Origin: Flavobacteriales bacterium
GTDB taxonomy: Bacteria; Bacteroidota; Bacteroidia; Flavobacteriales; Flavobacteriaceae
Direction of reading: 5' to 3'
NCBI GenBank assembly: GCA_027067965.1
Contig: JAMOUV010000002.1
Span: forward strand, 1 to 64,000
Length of the DNA: 64,000 bases
Of this stretch, positions 27,780 through 39,355 are shown in pieces. Made by a program: the position numbers and the translations under genes. How positions within the stretch are numbered: the stretch's first letter is position 1; the number at the start of each line of letters is the position of its first letter. The notes beneath the pieces were generated by a model. The model made no database searches. It worked only from the letters and a program-made list of their open reading frames with translations, and was not told the DNA's origin.

Positions 27780-30428
27780 TCAGTGTTTTTTTCGTTTTTC
27801 AATGTGTTCTTTTAATATTTTTTCCGCTTTGGCGAATGCATTGGCAATACCACCGGGATTTTTTCCGCCTGCCGTGGCAAAGAATTTTTGCCCGCCACCG
27901 CCTCCGTGAATTTGTTTGGCAATTTCTCTGATAATTTGTCCGGCATCCAAATCATATTTGTCTATAAGATTTTTCGAAATATACATGGTCAAAAAGGCCT
28001 TGTTTTTTTCTTTATCTTCCGTGCCGAGCAATACAATATAATTGTCTTCTCCTCCAAAATGTCTGAATATCAGGTTTTTGATGCTTGCAGGATCCAAATC
28101 CGTTTTTCTTATGATTAATTTTACTTCGCCAAGTGTTTGAAATTCTTTTTTCAAAAAATCCAAAAGCATGGATGCTTTTTCCGCTTTAAGTTTTTCGTTT
28201 TCTTTTTTTGTCTTTTTCAATTCTGTCAATAACTCATTTACGGCTTTTGCAGGTTCGGGCGGATTTTTTAATGATTTTTTTATTTGTCCGTATTCTTTAT
28301 CGATTTGTTGATAGTATTCTTTCAAAGCGTCGGACGCGATGGCTTCAATCCGTCTGATGCCTGCCGCTACGGCACTTTCCGAAAGAATTTTAAAATGCCA
28401 AATGTCTTTTGTGTTTTCCACATGTGTTCCTCCGCATAATTCGGCATGATCGCCAAAGCGTATAACTCGAACCGTATCGCCATATTTTTCTCCGAAAAAG
28501 GCCATGGCTTTTTCTTTTTCGAGAGCTTCTTTGAGGGGAATGTGGCGTTTTTCGTTTAAAGGCAAGCCCTCGGCGATTTTGGTATTTACAAAATCTTCCA
28601 CGCGTTGCAATTCTTCGTCGGTCATTTTGGAAAAATGTGAAAAATCGAATCGCAATTTATCCGGTCCGACGTAGGAACCTTTTTGTTGCACATGTTCGCC
28701 CAATATGGTTCGTAATGCTTGATGAAGAAGATGGGTGGCACTATGATGGGCCATGCTACGTTTCCGGCGTGTTGTATCTACATTGGCTTTAAACGTGGCA
28801 TGCAGGTCAGAAGGAAGGTTTTTAACGAAATGTACAATTAAATCATTCTCTTTCTTGGTGTCGAAAATATGTGTGACTTCGCCCGAAGGAGAAATTATCA
28901 CGCCGGTATCGCCGGTTTGACCGCCGCCTTCGGGATAAAACGGGGTGAGATTAAAAACCAATTGAAAAATTTTTCCGTCCTTGGTTTCCAACGGGCGATA
29001 TTTGGTGATTTTGACATCCGCTTCCGTATAATCGTAGCCGATAAATTCTTCTTCATCATCTTCGCGAATTACGACCCAATCGCCGGTTTTTACCTCGCTT
29101 GCTTTCTTGGACCGTTCTTTTTGCTTGGCCATTTCCCGGTCGAATCCTTCTTTATCCACGGTAAATCCGTGTTCTTCGGCAATAAGAGAAGTCAAGTCAA
29201 AAGGGAAACCGTAGGTGTCGTATAGTTCAAATGCTTTTTCGCCCGGAAGGACTTTGTTTTTACTGCGTTTCATCATTTGTTCCAATAGATACAGCCCTTG
29301 TTCCAAGGTGCGTAAAAAAGATTGTTCCTCTTCTTTGATCACCGATTGAATAAGTTGTTGTTGGTGTTTGAGTTCGGGAAATTGTTCGCCCATTTGTTTG
29401 ACCAGAATAGGCACCAGCATAAAAATAAACGGTTTTTTCATATCCAAAAACGTATAACCGTAGCGAATAGCCCGGCGTAAAATTCGCCGAATCACGTAAC
29501 CCGCGCCCGTATTGGAAGGTAGTTGACCGTCGGCAATGCTAAAAGCCACGGCTCGTAAATGATCGGCAATCACCCGGAAAGCCACATCGGTTGCTTCGTC
29601 ATTGCCGTATTTCTTTCCGGTAATAATTTCCAACTCTTTGATGAGCGGTTGGAATAAATCGGTATCGTAATTGGATTTTTTTCCTTGAATCACCCGTACC
29701 AGGCGTTCCAAACCCATACCCGTGTCCACGTGCTTTTGGGGCAATTGTTCCAACGAACCGTCTTCCTTCCGGTTATTTTGAATAAAAACAAGATTCCATA
29801 ATTCGATTACTTCGGGATGATCTTTATTGACCAATTCGCGTCCGGGAATTTTTTGACGCTCTTCGTCCGAACGTAAGTCGATGTGTATTTCGGAAGAAGG
29901 CCCGCAGGGTCCCGTATTGCCCATTTCCCAAAAATTATCTTTTTTATTGCCGTATAAAATACGCTCTTCGGGTAAATGTTTTTTCCAATATTCATACGCT
30001 TCGTGATCCGGCTCCAGGTTTTCGTCCCGGTCGCCTTCGAATACGGTGGCATATAAACGTTCTTTGTCCAAGCCGTAAACTTCCGTGAGCAGTTCCCATG
30101 CCCAGTCGATGGCTTCCTTTTTAAAATAATCTCCGAACGACCAATTGCCTAGCATTTCAAACATGGTGTGATGATAAGTATCTTTACCAACTTCTTCCAG
30201 GTCGTTATGCTTGCCCGATACACGAAGACATTTTTGGGTATCGGCCACTCTTTTATGCGGCGGTTTTTTGTAACCTAAAAAATACTCTTTGAATTGGTTC
30301 ATGCCCGCATTGGTAAACATAAGAGTAGGGTCGTTTTTCAACACAATGGGGGCCGATGGAACAATCACATGATCTTTCGATTTAAAAAAATCCAAAAATT
30401 GTTTCCTAATCGTATTGGAGTCGGACAT
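27780..30428 (-). CDS. alaS: Alanyl-tRNA synthetase
   Basis: AlaS charges tRNA-Ala. The 882-residue protein has the class II aminoacylation domain ([43 protein letters not shown]), the editing domain zinc motifs [11 protein letters not shown] and CGGTHVENT, and the C-terminal glycine-rich domain with GGGGGQKFF. Length is standard. The 3' end is 75 nt before the nagB start; the 5' end faces the M23 peptidase gene with a shared promoter region. Confidence 0.98.
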   Translation of the reverse strand: MSDSNTIRKQFLDFFKSKDHVIVPSAPIVLKNDPTLMFTNAGMNQFKEYFLGYKKPPHKRVADTQKCLRVSGKHNDLEEVGKDTYHHTMFEMLGNWSFGDYFKKEAIDWAWELLTEVYGLDKERLYATVFEGDRDENLEPDHEAYEYWKKHLPEERILYGNKKDNFWEMGNTGPCGPSSEIHIDLRSDEERQKIPGRELVNKDHPEVIELWNLVFIQNNRKEDGSLEQLPQKHVDTGMGLERLVRVIQGKKSNYDTDLFQPLIKELEIITGKKYGNDEATDVAFRVIADHLRAVAFSIADGQLPSNTGAGYVIRRILRRAIRYGYTFLDMKKPFIFMLVPILVKQMGEQFPELKHQQQLIQSVIKEEEQSFLRTLEQGLYLLEQMMKRSKNKVLPGEKAFELYDTYGFPFDLTSLIAEEHGFTVDKEGFDREMAKQKERSKKASEVKTGDWVVIREDDEEEFIGYDYTEADVKITKYRPLETKDGKIFQLVFNLTPFYPEGGGQTGDTGVIISPSGEVTHIFDTKKENDLIVHFVKNLPSDLHATFKANVDTTRRKRSMAHHSATHLLHQALRTILGEHVQQKGSYVGPDKLRFDFSHFSKMTDEELQRVEDFVNTKIAEGLPLNEKRHIPLKEALEKEKAMAFFGEKYGDTVRVIRFGDHAELCGGTHVENTKDIWHFKILSESAVAAGIRRIEAIASDALKEYYQQIDKEYGQIKKSLKNPPEPAKAVNELLTELKKTKKENEKLKAEKASMLLDFLKKEFQTLGEVKLIIRKTDLDPASIKNLIFRHFGGEDNYIVLLGTEDKEKNKAFLTMYISKNLIDKYDLDAGQIIREIAKQIHGGGGGQKFFATAGGKNPGGIANAFAKAEKILKEHIEKRKKH

Positions 30429-30442
30429 AATGATATTTTTTC

Positions 30443-30462
30443 TAACTTTGCATGCAAAGATA
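30443..30462. promoter_or_regulatory. Face-to-face -7 elements of alaS and the M23 gene
   Basis: A palindrome, CTTTGCATGCAAAG (30446-30459), carries TAACTTTG at 30443-30450 on the plus strand and TATCTTTG at 30462-30455 on the minus strand. Both fit TAnnTTTG, so divergent transcription starts may overlap here. I found no clear -33 box for either. Confidence 0.4.
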
Positions 30463-30492
30463 ATTCTCTTTTTTCATTTTCACCTTATTCGC

Positions 30493-31452
30493 ATGAGCAA
30501 GCAGAAATATATTTTCGATCCGGTTAGATTGGAATACGTTCCGGTCAAGAGGAATCGGCTAAAAGAAATTATCGTTTTTACGCTTGCTGCGATATTATTT
30601 ATGATTTTGGGTTTTATCATTTTTCCGCAATATTTTGATACACCGGACGAAAAAGCATTGAAGCGCGAGAAAGAAGAGTTATTGATGCATATCAACTATT
30701 TGGATAGCAAGTATAACCAAATTGAAGAAGTACTGGCAAACATCAGGCAGCGCGATAAAAATTTATATCGTCTTTTATTCGAAGCGGAGCCCATTCCCGA
30801 TGAAGTCAGACAAGCGGGTTTCGGAGGCGGTGATTTTTATGAGGATGTTAAAAATCTAAATGAAAGCGAAATAGTAGAAAAATTATACCGCAAATCGGAT
30901 ATTATTTCCAAACAATTGGTGGTGCAGTCCAAATCCTTTGACGAATTAATTGCATTGGCCAAAGAAAAGGAAAAATTCTTGGCTCATGTGCCTGCTATTC
31001 AGCCCATTAAAAATAAAGATTTAAAACGATTGGCTTCGGGATTCGGCCAACGCTTTCATCCGATTTTGAAAATTTGGCGCCCGCATAACGGAATTGATTT
31101 TACGGCAAAAGTCGGAACGCCGGTTTATGCGACGGGTGACGGAAAAGTCGTATTTGCCGGAAGGGGAAGCGGATTCGGGATTCATATTAAAATCGATCAT
31201 GGTTTCGGCTATAAGACCGTTTATGCGCATTTGAGTAAATTGGCGGTAAAGCAAGGTGATAAAATTAAACGAGGTCAAATTATCGGCTATACCGGCAATA
31301 CGGGTCTTTCGGCCGGTCCGCATTTACATTATGAAGTGCATTATAAAGGAAAGCCGGTCAATCCGATTTATTATTTCTATCGCGATTTGAATGCCGACGA
31401 CTATGTCAAACTAATGGAAATTGCCGAACAAGCCAAGCAATCCCTAGACTAA
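30493..31452 (+). CDS. M23-family metallopeptidase, membrane-anchored
   Basis: This 319-residue protein has one membrane helix near residues 22-43 (IIVFTLAAILFMILGFIIF), a coiled-coil-like region rich in Glu, Lys and Asn, and a C-terminal LytM/M23 domain. Zinc-binding residues are visible: HNGIDF, and the HLHYEV motif of GPHLHYEVHY. It should cut peptidoglycan cross-bridges or regulate other hydrolases in the periplasm. I chose ATG 30493 (MSKQKYIFDP). The stop shares a base with the MerR start (TAATG). Confidence 0.9.
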   Translation: MSKQKYIFDPVRLEYVPVKRNRLKEIIVFTLAAILFMILGFIIFPQYFDTPDEKALKREKEELLMHINYLDSKYNQIEEVLANIRQRDKNLYRLLFEAEPIPDEVRQAGFGGGDFYEDVKNLNESEIVEKLYRKSDIISKQLVVQSKSFDELIALAKEKEKFLAHVPAIQPIKNKDLKRLASGFGQRFHPILKIWRPHNGIDFTAKVGTPVYATGDGKVVFAGRGSGFGIHIKIDHGFGYKTVYAHLSKLAVKQGDKIKRGQIIGYTGNTGLSAGPHLHYEVHYKGKPVNPIYYFYRDLNADDYVKLMEIAEQAKQSLD

Positions 31453-31781
31453 TGTCCCGCAAATCTTTACCAGACAAATTATATTACCGTATCGGTGAAG
31501 TCGCCGATTATTTGGGTGTGGAACCTTCCGCACTGCGTTTTTGGGAAAAGGAATTCAAACAAATCAAACCCAAGCGAAGCGGAAAAGAAAGATTATATAC
31601 CAAAGAAGATATAGACCTTTTCGAATTAATTTATTACCTGCTAAAGGAAGAAAAATATACCATTGAGGGAGCCAAGCAAAAACTAAAACTTCATCGCAAA
31701 TTAATTCGTGACAACCGGGAAATGATTAACACACTTGAAGAATTTAAAAAAATACTCCTTGATATTAAAAGGCGGCTCTAA
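31452..31781 (+). CDS. MerR-family transcriptional regulator
   Basis: This 109-residue protein has a MerR-type helix-turn-helix at the N-terminus: YYRIGEVADYLGVEPSALRFWEKEF, then RSGKERLYTKEDIDLFELI. It lacks a long effector-binding domain, so it resembles the small MerR proteins found beside an M23 gene in many Bacteroidota genomes. It is translationally coupled to the M23 gene by a TAATG overlap. The signal it senses is unknown. Confidence 0.9.
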   Translation: MSRKSLPDKLYYRIGEVADYLGVEPSALRFWEKEFKQIKPKRSGKERLYTKEDIDLFELIYYLLKEEKYTIEGAKQKLKLHRKLIRDNREMINTLEEFKKILLDIKRRL

Positions 31782-31812
31782 TAAGGAGCAGGCAGGAGAA
31801 AATTAAAGTAAT

Positions 31813-31840
31813 AAAGCCCGGCCACGGCCGGGCTTTTGTT
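31813..31840. terminator. Bidirectional terminator between merR and the surface-protein gene
   Basis: A perfect 11-bp stem (AAAGCCCGGCC with GGCCGGGCTTT) with a minimal loop is followed by a short T-run. It lies in a convergent gap and can serve both neighbouring genes. Confidence 0.85.
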
Positions 31841-31860
31841 AGAAAAAACCTTAAAAATTA

Positions 31861-33327
31861 TCAGGTTTCTTGCCAATTTGTACCGTCGTAAACCTTTAAT
31901 TTGGGTTTGCCGTTGGTCGTGTGGCTTCCGTCATCCATATACATGTCGCCCGTAGCGGGATTTGAAGGAGGCGTAGAAAGCGGTTCGAGTCTTATCACGG
32001 CATTACCGCTGATGTGCAATTTGCGTGCGGGAGTGGCCGTGCCTATTCCCACTTTAATCGGAACACCTACGGGACCTATGAGGAATGCATGCGGCGTATT
32101 GATTGTAATAGGAGTGGTAGAATTATCAAATCCCCATACAAAAGTAGCGCTTGCATTATTGCTAAGTTTCATTTTACGGCCGCCTGCCCAGGAATAGTCT
32201 CCCATTGCTTCATTTTCCCTTCCGCCGCTTACCGTACTCGAATTGCCACCTGCTTTGTTTGATGTTCCTCCACTTACAGTGCTCCATTTTCCACTCGCCA
32301 CATTGCTTTCTCCGCCGCCGATGGTGCTGATATTGCCGCTTGCCGAATTTTCCTTTCCTCCTGTAACCGTACTTCGTTTTCCACTTGCCATATTGTTAAA
32401 TCCGAATGCAACCGAAGTAAGGCCTACATTTGCCCAATCCCATTGGTTACTATCTGCATAGCCGGCCCGGATAGCCGCTTTTCGCGGATTCCAAATAAAA
32501 GCCCGGTGCGGTCCGTTGGGGATGGTTTGTCCTTGCGATGTCCCTTGGGCATAAATCATCCCGTCATTGCTAAGATGAAGCCGGCAAATAGGTTCAGTCG
32601 CACCGATGCCCACATTTCCGTTGTGTTTGATAACCATTTTTGGATCGTTATTGGGAGCGTCCAAATCGGTGGTTCTGAATTCTATACGTGAAGGGATATA
32701 GGAGGACGAAGTGGTAACGGGTTCATCCACCACAAAATCCATATGAGCGCCCCATTTATAGGCGGCTCCATTGTATCCTTGTGAATCATATGCGCCCAAT
32801 ATATCGTCCACCTGTACGGCTTGCAGGTTGTTCAATGTGCCGCGGGCACGCCGGGTGACAATATTGGATTTGTCCACCGGATTATCGGTAACTGTTTCAA
32901 AAACCGCATCGGCTTTATTCCAACCCGGTCCGTCGGAAGCCAGATGGAGCATCATGTAGGGATTGGTCGTGCCGATTCCCACTCTTCCGTTATTCTTAAT
33001 AGTTACCAACACATTGCCATTACGAATAAAATCGGAACCGTCCCAATAATCGGCGGTAGGATCTTTACCGAAAGATATCCATTGACTATTTTCATAGAAA
33101 TAAAAACCGGGCGAATTATCGGTTTGGTAAATCAAAAGTCCTTGGACAGGATTGGAAATGGCATTGCGTTGTGATTGCGTCATTCTTGGAATTAACAGAC
33201 CTTTGTCTGTACTTTTAATATCCAGCATGGCTGAATTATCGGGTGCACTACCGTCTGTGTTAATGCTGATTTGGGCATGGATTAAGAAGGGTAGCCAAAA
33301 GAAAATAAAAAACCAATTTTTTTTCAT
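31861..33327 (-). CDS. Secreted surface protein with YadA-head-like repeats
   Basis: This 488-residue protein has a signal peptide ([15 protein letters not shown]). It then holds segments repeated in tail-fibre-like proteins of Bacteroidota: [28 protein letters not shown] and [16 protein letters not shown]. Residues about 310-400 contain short tandem repeats of the form ASGxxSTxxGGxxN, as in YadA-type adhesin heads, which form trimeric beta-rolls. The end, [16 protein letters not shown], matches the same fibre class. No T9SS domain or lipobox is visible, so its anchoring is unclear. I chose ATG 33327 over 33354. Confidence 0.7.
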   Translation of the reverse strand: MKKNWFFIFFWLPFLIHAQISINTDGSAPDNSAMLDIKSTDKGLLIPRMTQSQRNAISNPVQGLLIYQTDNSPGFYFYENSQWISFGKDPTADYWDGSDFIRNGNVLVTIKNNGRVGIGTTNPYMMLHLASDGPGWNKADAVFETVTDNPVDKSNIVTRRARGTLNNLQAVQVDDILGAYDSQGYNGAAYKWGAHMDFVVDEPVTTSSSYIPSRIEFRTTDLDAPNNDPKMVIKHNGNVGIGATEPICRLHLSNDGMIYAQGTSQGQTIPNGPHRAFIWNPRKAAIRAGYADSNQWDWANVGLTSVAFGFNNMASGKRSTVTGGKENSASGNISTIGGGESNVASGKWSTVSGGTSNKAGGNSSTVSGGRENEAMGDYSWAGGRKMKLSNNASATFVWGFDNSTTPITINTPHAFLIGPVGVPIKVGIGTATPARKLHISGNAVIRLEPLSTPPSNPATGDMYMDDGSHTTNGKPKLKVYDGTNWQET

Positions 33328-33614
33328 GACTTTATAAATTTTAATGTAAGTCAAAGAACAATAAATACTTATTAATTAATAATTTGCTTTAATGAAATGC
33401 GACTTTGGTTTATTTAAATGAGGATATTAATCTAAGAAATTCTATTATCGAAAGAAATTTTAGAGGGATAATTGGTCGTGAAGGAAGAATTATTGCATAA
33501 ATTTAAAATTTAATTTTATCTAATTTCTTTTTGTTTTATGGAAAAATAAATGATTTTCATTTTACAAAAAAAAGACCTACATTTGCAAACCGAATTGATT
33601 GAAAATAAGTAGTA

Positions 33615-33773
33615 ATGAAGAGAACATATCAACCGTCAAAACGTAAAAGAAAAAACACCCACGGTTTTCGAAAAAGAATGGAAACCAGATGGGGGAGGGC
33701 AGTATTGTCTCGCCGTAGAAAAAAAGGAAGAAAACGATTAACCGTTTCATCCGAAATTTTTAACAAAAGATAA
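33615..33773 (+). CDS. rpmH: 50S ribosomal protein L34
   Basis: The 52-residue product starts [20 protein letters not shown] and is highly basic, with the invariant L34 order through GRKRLTVSS. It is a little longer than the usual 44-46 residues because of the C-terminal SEIFNKR. L34 is part of the large ribosomal subunit. A TACATTTG box at 33578-33585 may be its -7 promoter element. In many bacteria rpmH sits beside rnpA and yidD; here yidD is 10 kb away. A terminator follows the stop directly. Confidence 0.97.
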   Translation: MKRTYQPSKRKRKNTHGFRKRMETRWGRAVLSRRRKKGRKRLTVSSEIFNKR

Positions 33774-33799
33774 AAGCCGGTTAACGACCGGCTTTTTTT
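33773..33799 (+). terminator. Terminator after rpmH
   Basis: A nine-bp stem (AAAGCCGGT with ACCGGCTTT) around TAACG, then seven T residues, starts immediately at the rpmH stop. Confidence 0.88.
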
Positions 33800-33942
33800 A
33801 TGTCGTTATTTTTCCAGTTGGGATTATGACTTCTTTTTGTCGTATTATTAGTTTTTTTTATATTGCATAAAGAGAATTTATAAATAATAGAATCGCTTAA
33901 ATTAATTTATGGATATTTTTGTTTTGAATCGACAAAACCGAT

Positions 33943-34725
33943 ATGATGAAAAGCATAGTTAAATTTATTATAGCCATTCCGTTTTTGATATTCTTTTTTT
34001 TACTCTTCGTATTTAATGTAAGCGGCCCGCCTGCGGGTTATACGGGTTCACCCGGTGATGCGAATAATTGTACGGCATGTCACCGTTCTGCCAATAGTTA
34101 TAACACCACGGTGAGTTTGTCTCATAATATACCGGCTTCCGGTTATGTACCGGGAACCACCTATCAACTGACATTGACAGCTACATCCAATTCCAATAAA
34201 CTCGGTTTCCAAATGACGGCGGAAAGTAATAATAATCAACGTCAAGGAAGTTTTTCTTCTTCTGATAGTTATACTCAAACCATAGGAAATAATCAATACA
34301 TAGAACATACAAGTCAAGGCACTACGCAATCTTCATGGAATTTTAATTGGACGGCTCCTTCGCAAAATGTAGGGACCATAACTTTTTATGTGGCGGTAAA
34401 TGCAACAAACGGAAACGGTCAATTGACAGGAGACACACCGGTGATGGCTTCGTTTTCGGTTTCGGCCAATACCGCAATTGGCACTTCTGTCATTCCTGGT
34501 ATTAAATTATATCCCAATCCTGTCGAAAATTTGTTGTTTATAGATTACATTTCGGGACGCTCTCTCGATATGATTAGAATTTTCGATATCACCGGAAAAA
34601 TGATTTATCGTATTGAAAACCCGGCTCGAAGGATTGATTTTTCCGGACTGGATGCCGGCAAATACATAATTGAAATAAAGGCGGATTCGAAAGAAGGAAC
34701 GTATTTAATTGAAAAAATAAAATAA
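33943..34725 (+). CDS. Secreted Reeler-like (choice-of-anchor V) protein with T9SS sorting domain
   Basis: This 260-residue protein has an N-terminal hydrophobic signal, then SGPPAGYTGSPGDANNCTACHRSA, the start of the Reeler/choice-of-anchor V type domain. The stretch CTACH is a CxxCH heme-c attachment motif. An immunoglobulin-like domain follows and the last 75 residues (IKLYPNPVENLLFIDY... GKYIIEIKADS) form a T9SS type A sorting domain. It should therefore be secreted by SprA. If the CTACH site is used, heme would have to be attached in the periplasm before T9SS export. The role is unknown. Confidence 0.85.
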   Translation: MMKSIVKFIIAIPFLIFFFLLFVFNVSGPPAGYTGSPGDANNCTACHRSANSYNTTVSLSHNIPASGYVPGTTYQLTLTATSNSNKLGFQMTAESNNNQRQGSFSSSDSYTQTIGNNQYIEHTSQGTTQSSWNFNWTAPSQNVGTITFYVAVNATNGNGQLTGDTPVMASFSVSANTAIGTSVIPGIKLYPNPVENLLFIDYISGRSLDMIRIFDITGKMIYRIENPARRIDFSGLDAGKYIIEIKADSKEGTYLIEKIK

Positions 34726-34726
34726 G

Positions 34727-35221
34727 TTGTCATCTAAAATTTTATTACTTTCCGATACGCATGGCACGTATGATGATTTTATTAACAAATATATAAGCGA
34801 TGTAGATGAAATCTGGCATGCAGGCGATATCGGCTCGATGGATGTGATCAAAAAACTCGAAGCAAAAGCACCTTTAAGGGCCGTTTATGGAAATATAGAC
34901 GATTATAGAATCCGCAAGTCCTTTCCCGAATATTATTTTTTTGAGAAAGAAGGGGTAAAAGTTTTAATGCTTCATATCGGCGGTTATCCGGGGCGTTATA
35001 GTCCCCGGGCCAAAGAATTAATTCGGCAATTTAATCCCGATATATTTATCTCGGGCCATTCTCATATTTTAAAAGTCATGCAAGACCCCGTTAATAACCT
35101 GCTTCATATGAATCCGGGTGCGGCCGGCAAATCGGGATTTCATCGGGTCAGGACGATGTTGCGTTTTGAATTGGAAGAAGGAAAAATTAATAATCTTCAA
35201 GTCATTGAAAGAAAAAGATAA
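34727..35221 (+). CDS. Metallophosphoesterase, YfcE-like
   Basis: This 164-residue protein is a small calcineurin-like phosphoesterase with SDTHGTYDD, HAGDIGSMD, GNIDDYRI, HIGGYPG and the GHSHIL metal motif. YfcE-type enzymes hydrolyse phosphodiesters such as cyclic nucleotides or simple model compounds; the true substrate is undecided. It has no ATG before the first strand, so a TTG at 34727, one base after the previous stop, is the likely start. It is probably co-transcribed with the gene upstream. Confidence 0.85.
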   Translation: MSSKILLLSDTHGTYDDFINKYISDVDEIWHAGDIGSMDVIKKLEAKAPLRAVYGNIDDYRIRKSFPEYYFFEKEGVKVLMLHIGGYPGRYSPRAKELIRQFNPDIFISGHSHILKVMQDPVNNLLHMNPGAAGKSGFHRVRTMLRFELEEGKINNLQVIERKR

Positions 35222-35334
35222 ATTGAAATTTTAGGTTACAACTTTATTTAAATGGAGGCCTGAATAGAAAAAAATAATCACCGCTCGTCCGTAAAATTGA
35301 CTAATTCATTATATTTACAAAAAAATTGACCAAG

Positions 35335-37134
35335 ATGAATTTTCGTGAATTTGTAAAATATGTTTTAATTGTGGTTATCAGTACAATTGCCACATTGGGG
35401 ACTATCGTTTTTTTATTTTTTCTTTCCATGTCAGCCGTGTTTATGAGTATGGAAAAATCATTGGATAAAGATGACTCCAAAGCCAAAATTTCTCATAATT
35501 CGATATTGGAATTGAGATTGGATTATCCGATAAAGGAAAAAATGGACAATCCGTTTGAAAATTTCGATTTGAGTTCATTTAAATTCCGTCCTGCTCTTAC
35601 TTTGCATCAAATTATTCAAGTTATTGAAAAAGCGGCTGAAGATTCAAAAATTAAAGGATTGCTCATTCATCCCGGCATGATTCAAGCGGGATATGCTTCG
35701 ACCGAAGAAATCAGACAAGCCATCGAACGATTCAAAGAGAGCGAAAAACCCGTATGGTCATATAGCGAAATGTACGGCCAAAAGGCCTATTATTTGGCCA
35801 CTGAAGGAAATGATATTATGTTGGACAAAATGGGTTTTATGGAATGGAAAGGTCTTGCGGCCACATTATTATTTTATAAAAATTTATTAGATAAATTAGG
35901 AATTAAAATGCAAGTTTTGCGCCATGGAAAATTCAAAAGTGCGGTGGAACCCTTTATTCAAGATCGCATGAGCGAAGAAAACCGGCATCAACTGAAGGAA
36001 CTATTATTCGATATTTGGCAGGAAGTTATCAGTAAGGTGCAGAAAGTGGATGAATCCACGCTACAAAATGTGGCCAATGAATTACCTTATTCCGTGCCCG
36101 AAGAATGGAAAGAAGGAGGTTTTGTGGATAAAGTGATTGATAATTTCGATCAATTGAAAGAAATGCTTGCCGAAGAAACGGGTATGGAAGCAAAAGAATT
36201 ACGTTTTATAAATGAAACGGATTATTATTATAAGACCAAAATTCAAAAACTTTTTGAAGCGCCTTTTAAAAATGATATTATAGCCGTATTGGTAGCCGAA
36301 GGAGAAATAATCGACGGAGAGGGGGAAGAAAATCAAATAGGAGGAGACAAGATGGCCCGGCTGATTAATAAATTAAGAAAAGACGACGATATTAAAGCGG
36401 TAGTGTTGCGAATTAATTCGCCCGGAGGTAGTGCCATGGCGTCTGAAAAAATATGGCGGGAATTAAAAAAATTAACCCAGGAAAAGCCCTTGGTAGTCAG
36501 TATGGGAGACGTGGCGGCTTCGGGCGGGTATTATATTGCGAGTCCTGCTAAGAAAATTGTGGTTTCTCCTTATACCATTACAGGTAGCATCGGCGTGTTC
36601 GGCTTGATTCCGGATATTAGCGATTTGATGGAAGAAAAATTGCATATCAACATGGACACGGTAAAAACGAATCCCCATGCCGATATGGGCATTTTACGCC
36701 CGATGGACGAAAAAGAACGCGAATATTTGCAAAAAACCGTTGAACATGTTTATGCTATCTTTCTCGAACGGGTTTCGGAAGGTAGAAATATGACACCGGC
36801 CGAAGTGGACAGTATCGGGCAGGGACGGGTATGGTCGGGTAAACGCGCCGTGGAATTGGGTCTTGCCGATTATGAAGGAACCGTAAAAGATGCAATTGAG
36901 TTGGCTGCCGATATGGCCGATATGGAAGATTATGACATAAGATATTATCCTAAAACGGATAATCCCTTAGCCGAACTTTTTGCATTAAAATCTTCCGATA
37001 TGGAATCCAAACTTAAATCACGGATTTTAAAACAATTAACCGGAATAGACTTTAATGTTAATTATCAACAATTTAAGAATAGAAAAAATCGTATCATGGC
37101 TCGTATGCCCTATGATATTAAAATTTCTAATTAG
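35335..37134 (+). CDS. sppA: Signal peptide peptidase SppA, 67-kDa type
   Basis: SppA degrades cleaved signal peptides in the inner membrane. The 599-residue protein has one N-terminal membrane helix, then two tandem S49 domains. The catalytic pair is visible: Lys in [11 protein letters not shown] in the first half and Ser in [14 protein letters not shown] in the second. [17 protein letters not shown] and [11 protein letters not shown] support the fold. The ATG at 35335 is preferred over an upstream TTG. lolD follows after two bases. Confidence 0.95.
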   Translation: MNFREFVKYVLIVVISTIATLGTIVFLFFLSMSAVFMSMEKSLDKDDSKAKISHNSILELRLDYPIKEKMDNPFENFDLSSFKFRPALTLHQIIQVIEKAAEDSKIKGLLIHPGMIQAGYASTEEIRQAIERFKESEKPVWSYSEMYGQKAYYLATEGNDIMLDKMGFMEWKGLAATLLFYKNLLDKLGIKMQVLRHGKFKSAVEPFIQDRMSEENRHQLKELLFDIWQEVISKVQKVDESTLQNVANELPYSVPEEWKEGGFVDKVIDNFDQLKEMLAEETGMEAKELRFINETDYYYKTKIQKLFEAPFKNDIIAVLVAEGEIIDGEGEENQIGGDKMARLINKLRKDDDIKAVVLRINSPGGSAMASEKIWRELKKLTQEKPLVVSMGDVAASGGYYIASPAKKIVVSPYTITGSIGVFGLIPDISDLMEEKLHINMDTVKTNPHADMGILRPMDEKEREYLQKTVEHVYAIFLERVSEGRNMTPAEVDSIGQGRVWSGKRAVELGLADYEGTVKDAIELAADMADMEDYDIRYYPKTDNPLAELFALKSSDMESKLKSRILKQLTGIDFNVNYQQFKNRKNRIMARMPYDIKISN

Positions 37135-37136
37135 AA

Positions 37137-37811
37137 ATGATTAGCGCCCGGAATATTCACAAACATTTTAACAACCTGCATGTTTTAAAAGGGGTGGATA
37201 TTGACATTGAACGTGGAGAAATTGTAAGTATTGTGGGGCCTTCCGGAGCGGGAAAGACCACATTGCTGCAAATTATAGGTACGCTATTGCAACCGGACCA
37301 AGGAAATTATAGTTTGAAAATCGATGGGACGGATATTTCGCTACTTAAAGCCAAGAAATTAGCATCGTTTCGCAATCGTCATATCGGTTTTGTTTTTCAA
37401 TTTCATAATCTTTTGCCCGAATTTACGGCGGTAGAAAATGTAGCCATTCCTGCATACATTGCCGGTATGGATAAGCAAACGGCCGACCGAAAAGCCATGG
37501 ATCTACTCCGGCAATTCGGTTTACAAAACCGCCTTCTCCATAAACCTTCCGAACTTTCGGGCGGTGAACAGCAACGGGTGGCCGTAGCCCGCGCTTTAAT
37601 CAATGACCCGGCTATTATCCTGGCCGATGAGCCAAGTGGAAACCTTGATAGTGTCAATGCGCGAAAATTACATGAACTTTTCCTCGATTTTCAGAATAAA
37701 TTCAATCAAACCTTTCTTATTGTCACGCATAATGAAGAATTAGCGGCCATGTCCGATAGAATTTTATACATGCAAGACGGCGTGATCGTTAATGAAAAAC
37801 ATAACGGCTAA
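37137..37811 (+). CDS. lolD: ABC transporter ATP-binding protein, LolD-like
   Basis: This 224-residue ATPase has Walker [10 protein letters not shown], the Q-loop [11 protein letters not shown], the signature [15 protein letters not shown], Walker [13 protein letters not shown] and a switch His in VTHNEE. Its sequence fits the LolD/MacB-type group, which powers lipoprotein release from the inner membrane (LolCDE) or related exports. The permease partners are not in this window, so the exact assignment is provisional. A lolA-like gene lies at 57 kb. Confidence 0.85.
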   Translation: MISARNIHKHFNNLHVLKGVDIDIERGEIVSIVGPSGAGKTTLLQIIGTLLQPDQGNYSLKIDGTDISLLKAKKLASFRNRHIGFVFQFHNLLPEFTAVENVAIPAYIAGMDKQTADRKAMDLLRQFGLQNRLLHKPSELSGGEQQRVAVARALINDPAIILADEPSGNLDSVNARKLHELFLDFQNKFNQTFLIVTHNEELAAMSDRILYMQDGVIVNEKHNG

Positions 37812-37933
37812 GCATCCGTTCTTCTCAATTATCTATTTTTTTCGATTTGATGTCCCTGTCATTTAAAAATTATTGACAATAGGCATATTTTTTCAAACGA
37901 AAAGCATTTAAATTTGATTAAAAAAGAAGTCAT

Positions 37934-39328
37934 ATGAAATACAGAATAGAACACGATACCTTAGGCGAAGTTAAAGTTCCCGCCGATAAGTATTGGGGTG
38001 CCCAAACCGAACGTTCTCGTCAAAATTTTAAAATAGGACCGCCGGCATCCATGCCTCGTGAGATTATCGATGCCTATGCCATACTGAAAAAAGCCGCGGC
38101 CTATACCAATTATGATGCGGGTATTTTGCCTGAAAAAAAGAAAGATTTAATTGTCCGTGTGGCAGATGAAATTTTAGCGGGAAAATTATACGATCATTTT
38201 CCGTTGGTGGTTTGGCAAACCGGTTCCGGTACGCAAACTAATATGAATGTGAATGAAGTTATTGCCAATAGGGCGCATGTATTGGAAGGAAATAAATTGG
38301 GCGAGGGGAAACGCTTGCTTCATCCGAATGATGATGTAAATAAATCGCAATCTTCCAATGACACTTTCCCAACGGCCATGCATATTGCTTTATACAAGAA
38401 AATTGTAGAAAAAACCATTCCGGCACTTGAAAAATTGCGCGATGCATTGAAAGAAAAGTCGGAGGAATTTATGAAGGTGGTAAAAATCGGACGGACCCAT
38501 TTCATGGATGCAACACCTTTAACGCTGGGCCAAGAATTTTCGGGCTACGTGTCGCAATTGGATCATGGCATACGGGCGCTCAAAAACACATTGGACCATT
38601 TAAGTGAATTGGCTTTAGGCGGAACGGCGGTAGGCACGGGAATCAATACGCCCGAAGGATATGCCGAAAATGTGGCTAGATATATTGCCGAATTAACCGG
38701 ATTGCCTTTCAAAACGGCCGAAAACAAATTCGAAGCCCTGGCAGCACACGACGCGATTGTGGAAACGCACGGCGCGCTCAAACAAATTGCCGTAAGTATC
38801 AATAAAATTGCGAATGACATCCGGATGTTGGCATCCGGTCCGCGTTCCGGAATAGGAGAAATTATTATTCCCGCCAATGAACCCGGTAGTTCCATTATGC
38901 CCGGAAAAGTAAATCCTACGCAAGTGGAAGCCATTACAATGGTGGCCGCTCAAATTATAGGCAATGATGTAGCCATTACCACCGGCGGCATGCAAGGTCA
39001 TTTCGAATTGAATGTATTTAAACCGATGATGATAAAAAATGCCCTTGAAAGTGCCGATTTATTGGCCGATGCGGCAATTTCATTTACCGAAAAGCTCGTT
39101 AAGGGCATAAAACCCAATTATAAACGAATCAAAGAATTACTCGAAAATTCCTTGATGCTTGTCACGGCCTTGAATCCCATAATCGGTTATGAAAAAGCGG
39201 CTGAAATTGCAAAAAAAGCATACAAAGAAGATAAAACATTAAAACAGGCCGCCCTGGAATTGGGCTACTTGACCGAAGAAGAATTCGATAAATATGTCCG
39301 GCCGGAAAAAATGGTTGGAAAAATTTAA
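37934..39328 (+). CDS. fumC: Fumarate hydratase, class II
   Basis: FumC interconverts fumarate and malate in the citric-acid cycle. The 464-residue protein starts [20 protein letters not shown] and has the substrate motifs [32 protein letters not shown] and [16 protein letters not shown]. No iron-sulfur cluster is needed in this class. It stands alone with a terminator behind it. Confidence 0.97.
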   Translation: MKYRIEHDTLGEVKVPADKYWGAQTERSRQNFKIGPPASMPREIIDAYAILKKAAAYTNYDAGILPEKKKDLIVRVADEILAGKLYDHFPLVVWQTGSGTQTNMNVNEVIANRAHVLEGNKLGEGKRLLHPNDDVNKSQSSNDTFPTAMHIALYKKIVEKTIPALEKLRDALKEKSEEFMKVVKIGRTHFMDATPLTLGQEFSGYVSQLDHGIRALKNTLDHLSELALGGTAVGTGINTPEGYAENVARYIAELTGLPFKTAENKFEALAAHDAIVETHGALKQIAVSINKIANDIRMLASGPRSGIGEIIIPANEPGSSIMPGKVNPTQVEAITMVAAQIIGNDVAITTGGMQGHFELNVFKPMMIKNALESADLLADAAISFTEKLVKGIKPNYKRIKELLENSLMLVTALNPIIGYEKAAEIAKKAYKEDKTLKQAALELGYLTEEEFDKYVRPEKMVGKI

Positions 39329-39355
39329 TCATTCGGTTAATAATCAAACGGTTAC

